Source: Pelagibacteraceae bacterium AG-390-L03 (GTDB taxonomy: Bacteria > Pseudomonadota > Alphaproteobacteria > Pelagibacterales > Pelagibacteraceae). Taken from it: a DNA stretch of 64,000 bases. The notes below the pieces were generated by a model. That model was not told the DNA's origin. It worked only from the letters and a program-made list of their open reading frames with translations, and did no database searches. Of this stretch, positions 45,947 to 56,512 are shown piece after piece; the stretch's first letter is position 1, and each line of letters begins with the position of its first letter. The position numbers were made by a program, and so were the translations under genes. Location: the NCBI GenBank assembly GCA_003279685.1, contig QCHA01000001.1, forward strand, positions 1-64,000, given 5' to 3'.

Positions 45947-48604
45947 AGTTTTAAGTTTTTCAAATGCTTGATCAATTTTAGATTGATCTTGTCCACCTGC
46001 TTGGGCAAAATCTTTTCTACCCCCACCGCCTTGACCTCCAATAATTTCTGATCCTACTTTTACAAATTTAACTGCATCAAACTTTTCTGTAAAATTCTCA
46101 GTAACACCAACTGCAATTCCTACTTTGTCATCTTTGCTTGCAAAAACTATTATAACACCTTCTCCTAATTCTTTTTTTCCTTTGTCAACAAGTTTTCTTA
46201 ATTCTTTAGGTGGTAATCCATCAACTTTTTGAAGTCTCAGTTTAACTCCATTTATTTCTTCATCTTGAATGATATTTTTTGATTTATCTTCTAAAATTGA
46301 ATTAACTGAAATTGTCTCTAACTGCTTTGATAAATTTTTGATTAATGTTTTTTGATCTGATTGATCTAAATTTGGCTTACCACCTAACTTAGTTATTTGT
46401 TCACTTAATTCTTTAATAAGGTCATCATTCTTTTCAGAGGAAATATTAGATAATTTCTCTTTATTATTTAAATAATTCTCTAATTGCTTATCTCTTAAAG
46501 CTTCAATTCTTCTAACACCTGCTGCAATTGAGGATTGGCTAATTATCTTAAATTTACCAATGTCACCTGTATTTTTAACGTGAGTACCTCCACAAAGTTC
46601 TGTTGAAAAATATTTTCCCTCTTCATCGCCCATCGAAAGAACTCTAACCTCGTCTCCATACTTTTCTCCAAATAAAGCCAAAGCACCATTTTCAACAGCT
46701 TCATCAGGTGTCATCAAACGTGTTTTAACATCTGATTTTTTTGAGACCATTTTGTTTACAAAACCTTCTACTTTATCAATTTCTTCTTTTGGTATTGGTT
46801 TCATGTGACTAAAATCAAACCTTAAACGACTTGGTTCAACTAATGAGCCTTTTTGTGTAACATGATCACCTAAAACTCTTCTTAAAGACTCATGCAATAA
46901 ATGAGTTGCGGAATGGTATGCTCGAGTATCATCCCTTCTCTTGATATCAATTTTTAACTCTACATTATCATTTGTCTTTATAGATCCACTGATTACTTTT
47001 CCATAATGTACAAATAGATCACCTAATTTCTTTTGAACATCTGTTACTTCAAATTTAAAATTATTTCCAATAATTTCACCTGTATCTCCTACTTGACCTC
47101 CAGACTCTCCATAAAAAGGTGTCTGGTTAACAATGATCATACCCTCATCATTTTTTTTTAACTCATTAACTTCTTTATTGTTTGAAAGAAGTGATAAAAC
47201 TACTCCTTCTGCGTAGTTGCTCTCATAGCCTAAGAATTCTGTAGCACCTAACTTATCCTTAATTCCAAACCAAATATCTTCAACAGCAGCATCACCTGAA
47301 CCTTTCCAATTTTTTTTAGCAAGTTCTCTACTTTCTTTCATCAAGGATTGAAATTTTTCTGTATCAATTGACATTGATTTATTTCTTAAGATATCTTCCG
47401 TAAGATCCAATGGAAATCCATAAGTATCATATAATTTAAATGCTATATCTCCTGGTAAAACTTTATCTATTTTTGAAATTTCATCATTTAAAATTTTAAT
47501 TCCTCGATCCAAAAGTACTAAAAACTTTTCCTCTTCCATTTTTAAAGTTTCTTTAATTAAAGACTCTGCCCTAACTAGCTCAGGATAGTTTCCTGACATT
47601 TCATTTTTGAGTGTATCAAATAAATTAAAAAAAACTGGGTCTTCAGATCCAAGTAAATGTGAATGTCTCATTCCTCTTCTCATTATCCTTCTAAGCACAT
47701 AACCTCTACCTTCGTTAGAAGGAAGAACACCCTCAGCAATTAAAAAAGCGCTAGCCCTTAAATGATCTGCTATAACTCTAAAACTTGATTGATTACTTTC
47801 ATCTTGTTTAATTTTAATAATTTCAGAGGCAGCACTTATAATTTTTTTAAAATGGTCTGTTTCATAATTATCGTGTGTCCCTTGTAGTAAAGCTGCAATT
47901 CTCTCTAGACCCATTCCAGTATCAACTGATGGTTTTGGAAGATCTATTCTTTTATCTTTAGAAATTTGTTCAAATTGCATAAATACCAAATTCCATATTT
48001 CAATAAAACGGTTTCCATCTTCTTCTTTAGTTCCTGGCAAACCTCCTTCTAGATGATCTCCATGATCATAAAAAATCTCTGAACATGGGCCACATGGACC
48101 TGTCTCCCCCATCGACCAAAAGTTGTCAGATGTTGCTATTCGAATAATCTTATCATCACTAAAACCAGCTATTTTCTTCCAAAAATTGAAGGCTTCATCA
48201 TCTTCATGATAAACAGTCACATAAAGTCTGTTTTTTTCTATGCCAAAATCTTTAGTAATTAAACTCCAAGCATAGTGGATTGCTTCCTCTTTAAAATAAT
48301 CTCCAAATGAAAAATTTCCCAACATTTCAAAGAATGTATGGTGTCTTGGTGTGTAGCCAACATTTTCTAAATCATTATGCTTTCCACCTGCTCTTACACA
48401 TTTCTGAGAAGTGGTGGCTCTTTGATAGTCTCTTTTTTCTAAACCTGTAAATACATTTTTAAACTGCACCATCCCTGAATTTGCAAACATTAAGGTTGGA
48501 TCGTTATTTGGAACTAAATTACTAGACTCAACAATCTTATGATCATTCTTTTCAAAATATTTTAAGAATGTACTCCTTATTTCATTTAAAGATTTGTCAG
48601 CCAT
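45938..48604 (-). CDS. alaS: alanyl-tRNA synthetase
   Basis: Charges tRNA-Ala. 888 residues: class II core ([43 protein letters not shown]), editing domain with HSATHLLH and [13 protein letters not shown] metal sites, and the C-Ala domain ending [16 protein letters not shown]. Starts with [13 protein letters not shown]. The recA gene lies upstream with a terminator between them. Confidence 0.97.
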   Translation of the reverse strand: MADKSLNEIRSTFLKYFEKNDHKIVESSNLVPNNDPTLMFANSGMVQFKNVFTGLEKRDYQRATTSQKCVRAGGKHNDLENVGYTPRHHTFFEMLGNFSFGDYFKEEAIHYAWSLITKDFGIEKNRLYVTVYHEDDEAFNFWKKIAGFSDDKIIRIATSDNFWSMGETGPCGPCSEIFYDHGDHLEGGLPGTKEEDGNRFIEIWNLVFMQFEQISKDKRIDLPKPSVDTGMGLERIAALLQGTHDNYETDHFKKIISAASEIIKIKQDESNQSSFRVIADHLRASAFLIAEGVLPSNEGRGYVLRRIMRRGMRHSHLLGSEDPVFFNLFDTLKNEMSGNYPELVRAESLIKETLKMEEEKFLVLLDRGIKILNDEISKIDKVLPGDIAFKLYDTYGFPLDLTEDILRNKSMSIDTEKFQSLMKESRELAKKNWKGSGDAAVEDIWFGIKDKLGATEFLGYESNYAEGVVLSLLSNNKEVNELKKNDEGMIIVNQTPFYGESGGQVGDTGEIIGNNFKFEVTDVQKKLGDLFVHYGKVISGSIKTNDNVELKIDIKRRDDTRAYHSATHLLHESLRRVLGDHVTQKGSLVEPSRLRFDFSHMKPIPKEEIDKVEGFVNKMVSKKSDVKTRLMTPDEAVENGALALFGEKYGDEVRVLSMGDEEGKYFSTELCGGTHVKNTGDIGKFKIISQSSIAAGVRRIEALRDKQLENYLNNKEKLSNISSEKNDDLIKELSEQITKLGGKPNLDQSDQKTLIKNLSKQLETISVNSILEDKSKNIIQDEEINGVKLRLQKVDGLPPKELRKLVDKGKKELGEGVIIVFASKDDKVGIAVGVTENFTEKFDAVKFVKVGSEIIGGQGGGGRKDFAQAGGQDQSKIDQAFEKLKTLI

Positions 48605-48652
48605 ATTTTTAAAATACAGCTTTTTTATTCTATGTCTAGATAACAGTAAGGG

Positions 48653-48681
48653 AAAAAAGGCGCTTATATTAAGCGCCTTTT
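48653..48681 (-). terminator. rho-independent terminator after recA
   Basis: Eleven-base stem AAAAGGCGCTT / AAGCGCCTTTT (48655-48665 and 48671-48681) with a five-base loop; on the minus strand it is followed by a T run. Separates recA from alaS. Confidence 0.88.
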
Positions 48682-48704
48682 AATAATTAAAGATGACTTT
48701 TTAA

Positions 48705-49853
48705 CTAATTCTTTTTAGTAGGAACTACTTCCTCTTTAACTTCTGCTTTTGGATCTTCTATTTGATCTTTTGCAGCTTTTTCAGGATCTAAAGGGTTTCC
48801 TTCAATTTTTTTTTGAATTACGCCTGCTTTTTCTCTTATTAACAGTTCTATTTCAGCAGCAACTTTAGGGTTCTGAGCAAGATAAGTTTTCGCATTTTCT
48901 CTACCTTGGCCTATTTTTTCACCCTTATAAGCATACCATGCTCCTGATTTTTCAATAATATCCGCTTTAGAACCGAGATCAACGAGTTCCCCCATCTTAC
49001 TAATTCCTTTTCCATACATTAAATCAAATTCAACAACTTTAAATGGTGGTGCTACTTTATTTTTAACTACCTTAACTCTTGTTGAGTTTCCAATAATTTC
49101 ATCTTTGTCTTTAATTGCACCAATTCTTCTAATATCCATTCTAACAGATGAGTAGAATTTTAACGCATTTCCACCTGATGTTGTTTCTGGACTTCCAAAC
49201 ATTACTCCAATTTTCATTCTAATTTGGTTGATAAAAATCATCATTGTGTTTGTATTTGAAATTGAACTTGTTAGTTTTCTTAAAGCCTGACTCATTAATC
49301 TAGATTGAAGACCTACATGATGGTCTCCCATCTCACCTTCAATTTCAGCTCTTGGAGTTAAAGCTGCAACTGAGTCAATTACAATAACTGAGATAGATCC
49401 TGATTTAACAAGAGTGTCAGCTATTTCTAAAGCTTGTTCACCAGCATCTGGCTGAGAAATTAAAAGTTCTTCTGTATTTACTCCTAATTTTTTTGCATAA
49501 ACTGGGTCTAATGCATGCTCTGCATCAACAAACGCACAAATTCCACCAGCTTTTTGAGCTTCAGCAACAACTTGTAGTGCTAATGTTGTTTTTCCTGAAG
49601 ATTCTGGTCCATAAACTTCAACAATTCTTCCTTTTGGTAATCCACCTATTCCTAATGCTAAATCAAGACTTAATGATCCTGTGGATACAGATTCAATGTC
49701 CATTGCTCTTCTTTGGCCAAGCTTCATCACTGAACCTTTTCCAAAATTATCAGTAATTTGAGCTATTGCTGCATCTAATGCTTTGTTCTTTTCTTTAATA
49801 TCCATTTCTTGATCTTTAGTAGATTTAACTACTTTTAGGTTACTTTTCGTCAT
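48705..49853 (-). CDS. recA: recombinase RecA
   Basis: Strand exchange and SOS co-protease. 382 residues: Walker [46 protein letters not shown], loop segments [20 protein letters not shown] and [20 protein letters not shown]. Acid-rich C-terminal tail ([10 protein letters not shown]). An SOS-type operator lies 50 bases upstream. Confidence 0.97.
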   Translation of the reverse strand: MTKSNLKVVKSTKDQEMDIKEKNKALDAAIAQITDNFGKGSVMKLGQRRAMDIESVSTGSLSLDLALGIGGLPKGRIVEVYGPESSGKTTLALQVVAEAQKAGGICAFVDAEHALDPVYAKKLGVNTEELLISQPDAGEQALEIADTLVKSGSISVIVIDSVAALTPRAEIEGEMGDHHVGLQSRLMSQALRKLTSSISNTNTMMIFINQIRMKIGVMFGSPETTSGGNALKFYSSVRMDIRRIGAIKDKDEIIGNSTRVKVVKNKVAPPFKVVEFDLMYGKGISKMGELVDLGSKADIIEKSGAWYAYKGEKIGQGRENAKTYLAQNPKVAAEIELLIREKAGVIQKKIEGNPLDPEKAAKDQIEDPKAEVKEEVVPTKKN

Positions 49854-49902
49854 TTTTAGCCTCTTTTTTTAATTTTTTTAACACTCGAATCATGAATTAA
49901 AT

Positions 49903-49917
49903 GTACACATTTTGTTC
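49903..49917 (-). promoter_or_regulatory. candidate SOS (LexA) box upstream of recA
   Basis: GAACAAAATGTGTAC on the minus strand is a 7 of 8 match to the alphaproteobacterial GTTC-N7-GTTC consensus (reverse form). It lies directly downstream of a promoter-like TTGATC-N18-TAATGA (49947-49918), the same arrangement as at umuDC. Confidence 0.55.
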
Positions 49918-49960
49918 TCATTAGCAATATATTTATTTATAGATCAAAAAAACCAAATAA

Positions 49961-51259
49961 TTACTTAAGATTTAAGTAGTCGCTATTCAGTAAACCTACT
50001 GATTTAAGTACTCTATATTGAGATAATAAATAGCTTCTTTCAGCTTCAGCAAGATTAATTTTTGCACTGATTAAATTAGATCTAGATTGAAGAACGTCAA
50101 AAGTTGATCTTCCTGAGCCATTTTCATACTCAAAGCTAATTCCTTCCGTTGCAATCTCTGAAGCCTTAACCTGAGATTGAACTGCTTGTAAAAAACTTCT
50201 TGAAGATTGTAATGTTGACCAAGCTGATGTGACTGATTGAGTATTATTTTTTTGAGCATTTTCTAACAATAATCTTTTCATTCCTTTTGCTTCAAGATTT
50301 TTATTAACTATTGATTTGTTCTTTCCACCAAATTGAAACGGCCAAGAAACTGTTGCTTGTAAAACATCTTTTTCTCTTTCGTCATAAGTTGCACTTAAAT
50401 CATCGGTATAAGTTCTCTCTAATGAAATCTTTGCAGTAGGTGAAAGATCTGATCTTGCTATTTTCACATCCAATTCTGATTGACCATATTCTATTTCAGC
50501 AATAATTAGTTCAGGACTTTTTTTCAAAGATATTTCTTTTGCCTCGTTTAAATTTGATGGAATTGTTAATCCAGTTTTATATATTTTTCTCAAATTTTCT
50601 TCAGCTGTAATAATTCCAATTACATTTTCATAATTTAATTTACTAGTTACTATATTATTTTGAGCTTCAATATATCTGGCTTGTGCTCCAGCTAAAGACG
50701 ATTGAGATTGTGCTAGATCAGATGCTGTAATTTGACCTCTACTTAGTCTAGCATTGTCTAATTCAAATTGTCTTTGAAGTAAATTTACGTTTTCCTCATT
50801 AATATTTAATTTTTCATAAGCTAAAATTAATCCAGTATAAGTTTCTATCGCTTTTAAAAAAACCTCTTGTTCTTTTTTAATAAGTTTTGCTTCGGAGATA
50901 TTTAATCCTAATTTACTTTTTTCATATTCTGTTTTTCTTCCTTGGCCATCCAGTAAAGTTTGTTCAATTTTTATCGAAGATGTCATTGAATTGGTATCAG
51001 TTATCGATGCATCTCCCCCACTCTGGTTTGTAAGTTTATTTGTTTCTTCGAAGTTTTTTGTGCCCTTTAAAGTCATTGTTGGAAAAAGATCACTTTTAGA
51101 AATATTTAAAACTTCTTTTTGAATTTCTAAGTTTCTTCTTTCCGCCTGAAGTTCTAAATTATTTTCATAAGTTTGCTTTAAAGCATCTTTTAGTGTTGCT
51201 GAAAAAGCACTTAATGGAAAAATTAAAATACAGAAAATAATTAAGAAAATATTTTTCAT
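49961..51259 (-). CDS. tolC: TolC-family outer membrane channel protein
   Basis: 432 residues with a signal peptide (IFLIIFCILIFPLSAFSA) and TolC-like repeated helical halves (TLKDALKQTYENNLELQAERR; ARLSRGQITASDLAQSQSSLAGAQARYIEA; NGSGRSTFDVLQSRSNLISAKINLAEAERSYLLSQYRVLKSVG). Trimeric outer membrane exit duct for type I secretion or efflux. Inner-membrane partners are not in the window. It overlaps the next upstream gene's stop by 4 bases. Confidence 0.88.
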   Translation of the reverse strand: MKNIFLIIFCILIFPLSAFSATLKDALKQTYENNLELQAERRNLEIQKEVLNISKSDLFPTMTLKGTKNFEETNKLTNQSGGDASITDTNSMTSSIKIEQTLLDGQGRKTEYEKSKLGLNISEAKLIKKEQEVFLKAIETYTGLILAYEKLNINEENVNLLQRQFELDNARLSRGQITASDLAQSQSSLAGAQARYIEAQNNIVTSKLNYENVIGIITAEENLRKIYKTGLTIPSNLNEAKEISLKKSPELIIAEIEYGQSELDVKIARSDLSPTAKISLERTYTDDLSATYDEREKDVLQATVSWPFQFGGKNKSIVNKNLEAKGMKRLLLENAQKNNTQSVTSAWSTLQSSRSFLQAVQSQVKASEIATEGISFEYENGSGRSTFDVLQSRSNLISAKINLAEAERSYLLSQYRVLKSVGLLNSDYLNLK

Positions 51260-52182
51260 TTATTATATTTTATTGTCTTAATTTGATGATTGCTATTTAA
51301 ATTTAAAATTATTGAAGAATATTTTGGCGCATATTTAAACATATTTTGAGTAATTCTTTGGTAAGTTTGCATAAAGTTAATAACTTTGCCTTTGCTCATG
51401 ATTTTATGACTAGATTTGTTTTTAGTTTTTAACCATAGCTTTTTCTCTTGCTTTAATCTCCATTTTTGGAGCAAACCAAAGTTTTTAGCCTTTAAATATA
51501 TTAAACAATTAAGTTGAGCATATAATTTCTTATATCTCGTCTTTAATTGTTGATTAACATATTTTCTCCAAATAAGTTTTTGATCATTTACTTTTTCAAG
51601 TGAATTGATAGATTTTTTAAGAGTTTTATTTACTTCAGCTTTTGCCCCTACACACCAGCCCTCAAATATTATCACATCTGGCTGCTGTTTTATCTTATAC
51701 CAATTCTTTTTAGGGAATCTGTCGTCAACTGCTTTATTAAAATTTGGTAAATCAATTTTTTTAAAGTTCTTACTTTTCACTTTTTTAAAAAAGTTTAACA
51801 TTATTTGAATATCATGAGTTCCGGGCACTCCTCTTGTTGCAAACATTGGGTGAATTTTTTTTGATAAATTTAATCTTTCTTTTCGAGTTTTATAAAAGTC
51901 ATCTATTGAAATTTTAAATACTTTTAATTTAAAATACTTTTCTAATATAATTTTTATAATTGAACTGATGGTCGTTTTACCTGTTCCTTGTCCACCTGCT
52001 AAACCTACAAAGTAAGGTTTTTTACTATTTGTTTTTTTTGCAATCCAAAAACACATTGGAATCAAAAAAGACTTCAGCATTCCCTCTTTATTACCAAATT
52101 TTTCTGTGGAAGTTTCTTGTGATTTAATAAATTTAAAACAATCTTTTTTAACTTTACTAAAACACTCTTCAGTAATTTTCAT
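51256..52182 (-). CDS. glycerate kinase-like P-loop kinase
   Basis: 308 residues with a Walker A motif GLAGGQGTGKTTIS, ISIDDFYKTRKERLNLSKK, HPMFATRGVPGTHD and VIIFEGWCVGAK, the pattern of the D-glycerate 3-kinase/COG4240 family related to phosphoribulokinase and uridine kinase. It would phosphorylate glycerate, linking glycine/serine and glycolate metabolism to glycolysis. Substrate assignment is by family only. Confidence 0.75.
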   Translation of the reverse strand: MKITEECFSKVKKDCFKFIKSQETSTEKFGNKEGMLKSFLIPMCFWIAKKTNSKKPYFVGLAGGQGTGKTTISSIIKIILEKYFKLKVFKISIDDFYKTRKERLNLSKKIHPMFATRGVPGTHDIQIMLNFFKKVKSKNFKKIDLPNFNKAVDDRFPKKNWYKIKQQPDVIIFEGWCVGAKAEVNKTLKKSINSLEKVNDQKLIWRKYVNQQLKTRYKKLYAQLNCLIYLKAKNFGLLQKWRLKQEKKLWLKTKNKSSHKIMSKGKVINFMQTYQRITQNMFKYAPKYSSIILNLNSNHQIKTIKYNK

Positions 52183-52187
52183 TGAAC

Positions 52188-52556
52188 TTATTGCTTTTTT
52201 TGATCCATTGGATGGTTTTGACCATCTATCAAAGTTATATCTTTTAAGTTTGCTACATCAACTTCATCAACACAACCTAAATTAAATCCAGTCATAGTAG
52301 GAGCGCTTCTTGGATTATGATGTGTATAAATCCCACACTCTGAACAAAAATAATGTTTAGCGACTTTTGTATGAAATTGATAAAGTTTTAATTTGTCTTC
52401 TCCTTTAGTAATTTTAAACTCTTCATTTTTAACCATACCCATTATAGCACTTTTTCTTTTACAAATAGAGCAATTGCATTTTACAATTTTTACTAATTCA
52501 TTTATTGGAACACTAATTTCAGCTTCAACAGATCCACAATGACAATTTAATCTCAT
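52188..52556 (-). CDS. GFA/CENP-V-family zinc protein
   Basis: 122 residues with the zinc cysteines of the GFA family: CHCGSVEAEI, KCNCSICKRKS and HYFCSECGIYTHH. Members include the glutathione-dependent formaldehyde-activating enzyme, but most have no proven reaction. It ends 5 bases before the glycerate kinase-like gene on the same strand. Confidence 0.85.
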   Translation of the reverse strand: MRLNCHCGSVEAEISVPINELVKIVKCNCSICKRKSAIMGMVKNEEFKITKGEDKLKLYQFHTKVAKHYFCSECGIYTHHNPRSAPTMTGFNLGCVDEVDVANLKDITLIDGQNHPMDQKKQ

Positions 52557-52616
52557 ATAACTCTTCTATCAGATTTAATACAAATCATTAATCATTCTTT
52601 AATTATGTTTGTATTA

Positions 52617-52967
52617 TTATTCTCCCCATTTTCCATGAAATTCATAAACAACTGCTGGCTCATTACCTACTACCCAACCATCATGACCTGGATCTATTGA
52701 ATACGCATCACCAGCTTTATATGTTAATTCTGTTCCATCATCATGTTTGGCACAAACTGCTCCAGCAACTATTACACCAAGATGTTTTGCTTTACAGCTA
52801 TCAGTACCTACAGTTGGTTTGATATCTTGAGACCATTTCCAGCCTGGTTGTAAAGTTAATCTCATTACTCTTTGGTCTCCTATTTTTACAATATCCATTT
52901 TAGCATTGTTAAAGCTGGTATTACTTTCATCTGGATTATCAAAAGTTTTAACCTCTATTGAGCTCAT
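52617..52967 (-). CDS. cupin-domain protein
   Basis: 116 residues with a small cupin barrel: LTLQPGWKWSQDIKP, HLGVIVAGAVCAKHDDGTELTYKAGDAYSIDPGHDGWVVG. His and Glu positions fit a metal-binding beta barrel, but no substrate can be named. Alone between two gaps, minus strand. Confidence 0.75.
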   Translation of the reverse strand: MSSIEVKTFDNPDESNTSFNNAKMDIVKIGDQRVMRLTLQPGWKWSQDIKPTVGTDSCKAKHLGVIVAGAVCAKHDDGTELTYKAGDAYSIDPGHDGWVVGNEPAVVYEFHGKWGE

Positions 52968-53019
52968 ATTTTTCTCCTTTTATAATTAAATTAGAATTAC
53001 AGACTACTAATGGTTTAAG

Positions 53020-53080
53020 TTATCCACAAGCATACAAAATGTAGTTTCGATGTTCACGTTTTGATTCACTTTTGATTCAG
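53020..53080. other. DnaA box plus 11-bp tandem repeat upstream of umuDC
   Basis: The 183-base gap has a perfect TTATCCACA DnaA box (53020-53028) and, at 53059-53080, the tandem pair TTTTGATTCAC / TTTTGATTCAG. Only one box was found, so an origin is unlikely; DnaA-responsive control is possible. Confidence 0.5.
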
Positions 53081-53103
53081 TTACAGACTCAAAATACAAC
53101 CTC

Positions 53104-53132
53104 TTGAGTGTATTGTATAAATAGTCTATAAA
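53104..53132 (+). promoter_or_regulatory. candidate umuDC promoter
   Basis: TTGAGT (53104-53109), 17-base spacer, TATAAA (53127-53132). The SOS box begins 4 bases after it, so a bound repressor would block initiation. Confidence 0.6.
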
Positions 53133-53135
53133 TTA

Positions 53136-53150
53136 GAACAAAACAAGAAC
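53136..53150 (+). promoter_or_regulatory. SOS (LexA) box at umuDC
   Basis: GAACAAAACAAGAAC is an exact GAAC-N7-GAAC (GTTC-N7-GTTC on the other strand), the alphaproteobacterial LexA site. It ends immediately before the umuD start codon. Confidence 0.8.
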
Positions 53151-53546
53151 ATGAAACTAACAATCCCTTATTATCTACATAAAGCAGGCGCTGGTTTTCC
53201 CTCTCCTGCAACTGATTATATCGAAGAAGATATCGATTTAAATATGCATTTAATAAGAAATGTTCCAGCTACTTTTATCATCCGTGTTCAAGGTAAATCG
53301 ATGGTGGATGTTGGAATTAATGATGGAGATTTATTGGTGGTTGATAAAAGTTTAAAACCAAAAAACTTTTCAACCGTGATTGCAAACGTTCATGATGAAC
53401 TTGTAGTTAAAAGTTTAGTTCAAGAAAGAGATAAAAAGTTTTTAACGTCAGGATCTAAAGAATTTACTGATAGAATTTTAATTAACGAAGAACAAGATAT
53501 TTTTATCTGGGGAGTTGTAACTTATGTCATCCATTCTACGTACTAA
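53151..53546 (+). CDS. umuD: SOS mutagenesis protein UmuD (S24 peptidase)
   Basis: 131 residues. Self-cleaving LexA-like protein that, after trimming, joins UmuC as translesion polymerase V. Seen: cleavage site AG-FPSPA (Ala14-Gly15 against Cys24-Gly25 in E. coli), nucleophile Ser50 in GKSMVDVGINDGD and general base Lys87 in LVVKSLV. The N-terminal arm is about ten residues shorter than in E. coli. The start falls right after the SOS box; overlaps umuC by 23 bases. Confidence 0.92.
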   Translation: MKLTIPYYLHKAGAGFPSPATDYIEEDIDLNMHLIRNVPATFIIRVQGKSMVDVGINDGDLLVVDKSLKPKNFSTVIANVHDELVVKSLVQERDKKFLTSGSKEFTDRILINEEQDIFIWGVVTYVIHSTY

Positions 53547-54801
53547 AAAAATAGCATTAGTTGATTGTAATTCTTTTTACGTTTCTTGTGAAAGATTATT
53601 TAATCCTAAAATAAGAAGAAAACCTGTTGTTGTTTTATCTAATAATGATGGTTGTATCATTTCAAGATCTAATGAAGCAAAAGCTTTAGGAATTAAAATG
53701 GGTGAACCTTATTTTAAAGCAAAAGATATTATCGTTAAAAATAATGTAAATGTATTTTCATCAAACTATTCTTTGTATGGAGATTTATCTAGAAGAGTAA
53801 TGCGTACCCTTAAAAGATTTAATTCTGAAATAGAAGTTTATTCAATTGATGAAGCATTTTTAGATTTAACAAACTTTAAAGATCAAGATGTAGAAAAAGT
53901 TGGAAAAGAAATTAGAGAAACAGTTTTGCAATGGACAGGTATTCCAACTAGTATTGGGATCGCAAAAACAAAAACTTTAAGTAAAGTTGCAAATCATATT
54001 GCAAAGAAAAAACAATCAGGGGTAACAAGTTTAATTGGAATAGATAATTTAGATCCTATTTTAGAAAAAGTTGAAATCAATGATGTTTGGGGAGTTGGCA
54101 GACAACTTACTAAATTTTATCAAAAGCATGGAATTTATAATGCAAAGCAATTAAAAAATAAATCTAACACTTGGATTAAGAAAAGTTCCAATGTTTTAAG
54201 TTCAAGAACAGCGATGGAACTTAGAGGAATTCCTTGTATTGATTTAGAAACAACTACTACTAAAAGAAAGAGTTGTGTTGTTTCAAGATCATTTGGGAAA
54301 AGAATTGAAACTTTTCAAGAATTAAAAGAAGCAGTTGCAAACTATTGTTTAAATGCATCTGAAAAAATTAGATCAGAATCTTTAGTTGCAAAAGCAATTA
54401 CAGTATTTGTTAGAACAAGCCCTTTTCATAGAAACTTTGGATATTATTCAAATACAAAAACAGTAGATTTTCCAATTGCAACAAACAACAGTATAGAAAC
54501 AGTTAAGACAGCAGTTTCAATATTAGAAAGTATTTTCAAAAATGGTTATCGTTATCAAAAAGCAGGCGTAATGCTAACAGGATTGTCGAATGCAAGTAAT
54601 AAAACAAATTTATTTACTTCTGAAAAAGATGAAAAAATAAATAGCTTAATGAGATCAATTGATAATACTAATCATAAATATGGAAGATCTACTTTAAGTG
54701 TTGCTAGTGCTGGTGTTCATAAAAAGTGGAATATGAGAAGGCAATACTCATCTAAAATAGATACAGCTGATTTTTATTGTTTACCAACGATTAGAGCTTA
54801 G
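53524..54801 (+). CDS. umuC: DNA polymerase V catalytic subunit UmuC
   Basis: 425-residue Y-family polymerase: LVDCNSFYVSCERLFNP, VVVLSNNDGCIISRSNEAKALG, VYSIDEAFLDL with the catalytic acidic pair, and ISTS-like GIPTSIGIAKTKTLSKVANHIAKK. It bypasses damaged template bases. Co-translated with umuD. Convergent with ureG, 10-base gap. Confidence 0.94.
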   Translation: MSSILRTKKIALVDCNSFYVSCERLFNPKIRRKPVVVLSNNDGCIISRSNEAKALGIKMGEPYFKAKDIIVKNNVNVFSSNYSLYGDLSRRVMRTLKRFNSEIEVYSIDEAFLDLTNFKDQDVEKVGKEIRETVLQWTGIPTSIGIAKTKTLSKVANHIAKKKQSGVTSLIGIDNLDPILEKVEINDVWGVGRQLTKFYQKHGIYNAKQLKNKSNTWIKKSSNVLSSRTAMELRGIPCIDLETTTTKRKSCVVSRSFGKRIETFQELKEAVANYCLNASEKIRSESLVAKAITVFVRTSPFHRNFGYYSNTKTVDFPIATNNSIETVKTAVSILESIFKNGYRYQKAGVMLTGLSNASNKTNLFTSEKDEKINSLMRSIDNTNHKYGRSTLSVASAGVHKKWNMRRQYSSKIDTADFYCLPTIRA

Positions 54802-54811
54802 ATCAAAAAAT

Positions 54812-55423
54812 CTATAGTCCACCTGATGTAAATAAAAATTTAGCAACATCTTCAACACCAATTTGTTTTTTCATCTGACAAAAAACATAAGGTAAGCCAT
54901 TTCGGGCCTTTTTTACGTCTTCTTTCATGGTTTCAAGATTAACTTCTACATGGGGAGCTAAATCTGTCTTATTAATAATTAACAAATCTGACTTTTGAAT
55001 AGCAGGACCACCTTTTCTAGGAATATCTCCACCCATACCAACGTCAATAACATAAATTGATAGATCGACTAGTTCTGGACTAAAAGTTGCTGCTAAATTA
55101 TCTCCACCAGACTCTATTAAAATCAAATCAAGATCAGGAAATTTTTTTTTCATATTTTCAACAGCAAGCATATTAATTGAAGCATCTTCACGAATTGCAG
55201 TATGTGGACATCCTCCTGTTTCAACTCCTTTAATTCTCTCGAGAGGTAACGCTTGAACCTTCATTAAAAATTCCGCATCCTCTTTAGTATAAATATCGTT
55301 TGATATTACAGCCATAGAAATTTTATTAGACAAAAACTTACAGAGTTCTGCAGTCAGACTTGTCTTACCTGCACCAACCGGTCCACCTATTCCAACTTTT
55401 AATGGTCCATTTATATTTTTCAT
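54812..55423 (-). CDS. ureG: urease accessory GTPase UreG
   Basis: 203 residues: P-loop [46 protein letters not shown] (the CPH nickel site) and [25 protein letters not shown]. Drives nickel insertion into urease by GTP hydrolysis. Overlaps ureF by 4 bases (ATGA). Last gene of the operon. Confidence 0.96.
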   Translation of the reverse strand: MKNINGPLKVGIGGPVGAGKTSLTAELCKFLSNKISMAVISNDIYTKEDAEFLMKVQALPLERIKGVETGGCPHTAIREDASINMLAVENMKKKFPDLDLILIESGGDNLAATFSPELVDLSIYVIDVGMGGDIPRKGGPAIQKSDLLIINKTDLAPHVEVNLETMKEDVKKARNGLPYVFCQMKKQIGVEDVAKFLFTSGGL

Positions 55424-56100
55424 GTTTTATAAATTCTTGTTTTCAAATTTTCATGCTTGATACTATAGATATCGCTATTAAAACAAATTCCACCTAGGTC
55501 TTCTAAATTTAAATTTTCGCTTTCTTTTTCTATTTCTCTAATTAAATCATAAGTTTGAATTATACAGTCTTGTCCAATTTTTTGTCCAATTGGTATGTGT
55601 TTGATACAAACATTTATTAGATTTGATACAAAAGATTGCAGATAAGATACAATCGTTAAATTTAAGGGTATATCAAAATGTTTGGCTGCTTTAGCAACAG
55701 CAATTGGATAAGCAGTGTTTTCTTGAATATTAAAATCCCAACTATCAGCTAAAACTTTTCTAAATGCATTACCTATCTCTATGGATTCTATTTTTCTTTC
55801 CTTGCTTGGACAAAGCGATAATGCAAGTTCATTTAACTCTTCTCCCTGATAGGTATATTTCATTAAAATTACATCATTTTTACCAGTTCCATATTTTAAT
55901 ATACATTTTAAATAATCCAAAATATCTTCTTTTGACTTAATAAAATTATCATTAATCATTGCCTCTAAACCATGAGAATATGAAAAACTTCCAACAGGAA
56001 ATGATGGTGAAAACCAAGTTTGAAGAATTTGTAAAGCTTCTTTTAAATCTTTTTTACTTTTTATTTTAGTGTTTATGGCTATGGGTTCTACCAATTCCAT
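55420..56100 (-). CDS. ureF: urease accessory protein UreF
   Basis: 226 residues from the ATG at 56100, chosen because a GGAGGAG Shine-Dalgarno stands just upstream; the same frame runs open to 56151 with unrelated residues. Seen: [24 protein letters not shown] and the helical all-alpha body. Part of the UreDFG complex that activates the apo-enzyme. Its 5' end overlaps ureE by 35 bases. Confidence 0.92.
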   Translation of the reverse strand: MELVEPIAINTKIKSKKDLKEALQILQTWFSPSFPVGSFSYSHGLEAMINDNFIKSKEDILDYLKCILKYGTGKNDVILMKYTYQGEELNELALSLCPSKERKIESIEIGNAFRKVLADSWDFNIQENTAYPIAVAKAAKHFDIPLNLTIVSYLQSFVSNLINVCIKHIPIGQKIGQDCIIQTYDLIREIEKESENLNLEDLGGICFNSDIYSIKHENLKTRIYKT

Positions 56101-56509
56101 ATGCTCCTCCCTCTGGTTTAAAAGGTCTTGAAACTTTCTTAACCTTTCCACCTAATTTTAATATCATTTTTTTTATTACTTCATCATACTGAATAAAAAT
56201 TCTATCTTTTTCAATTTGGCATGGCATATGCCTATTTCCAATATGCCAAATTAATTGCATTAAATTTTTTCCTTTTATTTCTAATAAATTTTCTTTTTTG
56301 TTTTTGATTAAAATCAAATTTCCACTTTGAAGCCTGAACGCTTGATTTTCTGACAGTGATTTTGTCTCTGGTAAATTGACTAAAAATTCAAAACCATTAT
56401 CTGAAACAAGTTTTTTTCTTCTTAAAAATCGTTCATCATAAGATAAAGATATGTGATCTTTTGCTTTATTTTTGGCTATTTTATTTACTATTAAAAAACA
56501 ATTATCCAT
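56066..56509 (-). CDS. ureE: urease accessory nickel chaperone UreE
   Basis: 147 residues: the UreE N-domain (SLSYDERFLRRKKLVSDNG, FLVNLPET) and C-domain with WHIGNRHMPCQI and a short His-bearing tail (GRTHSHKH) for nickel. The tail is short compared with E. coli/Klebsiella UreE, so it may carry little stored nickel. Three bases after ureC. Confidence 0.92.
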   Translation of the reverse strand: MDNCFLIVNKIAKNKAKDHISLSYDERFLRRKKLVSDNGFEFLVNLPETKSLSENQAFRLQSGNLILIKNKKENLLEIKGKNLMQLIWHIGNRHMPCQIEKDRIFIQYDEVIKKMILKLGGKVKKVSRPFKPEGGAYGIGRTHSHKH

Positions 56510-56512
56510 AAG

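Noticed and set aside
52968-53150. Replication origin
   Set aside because: Only one DnaA box, no cluster of boxes, no origin-linked genes nearby.
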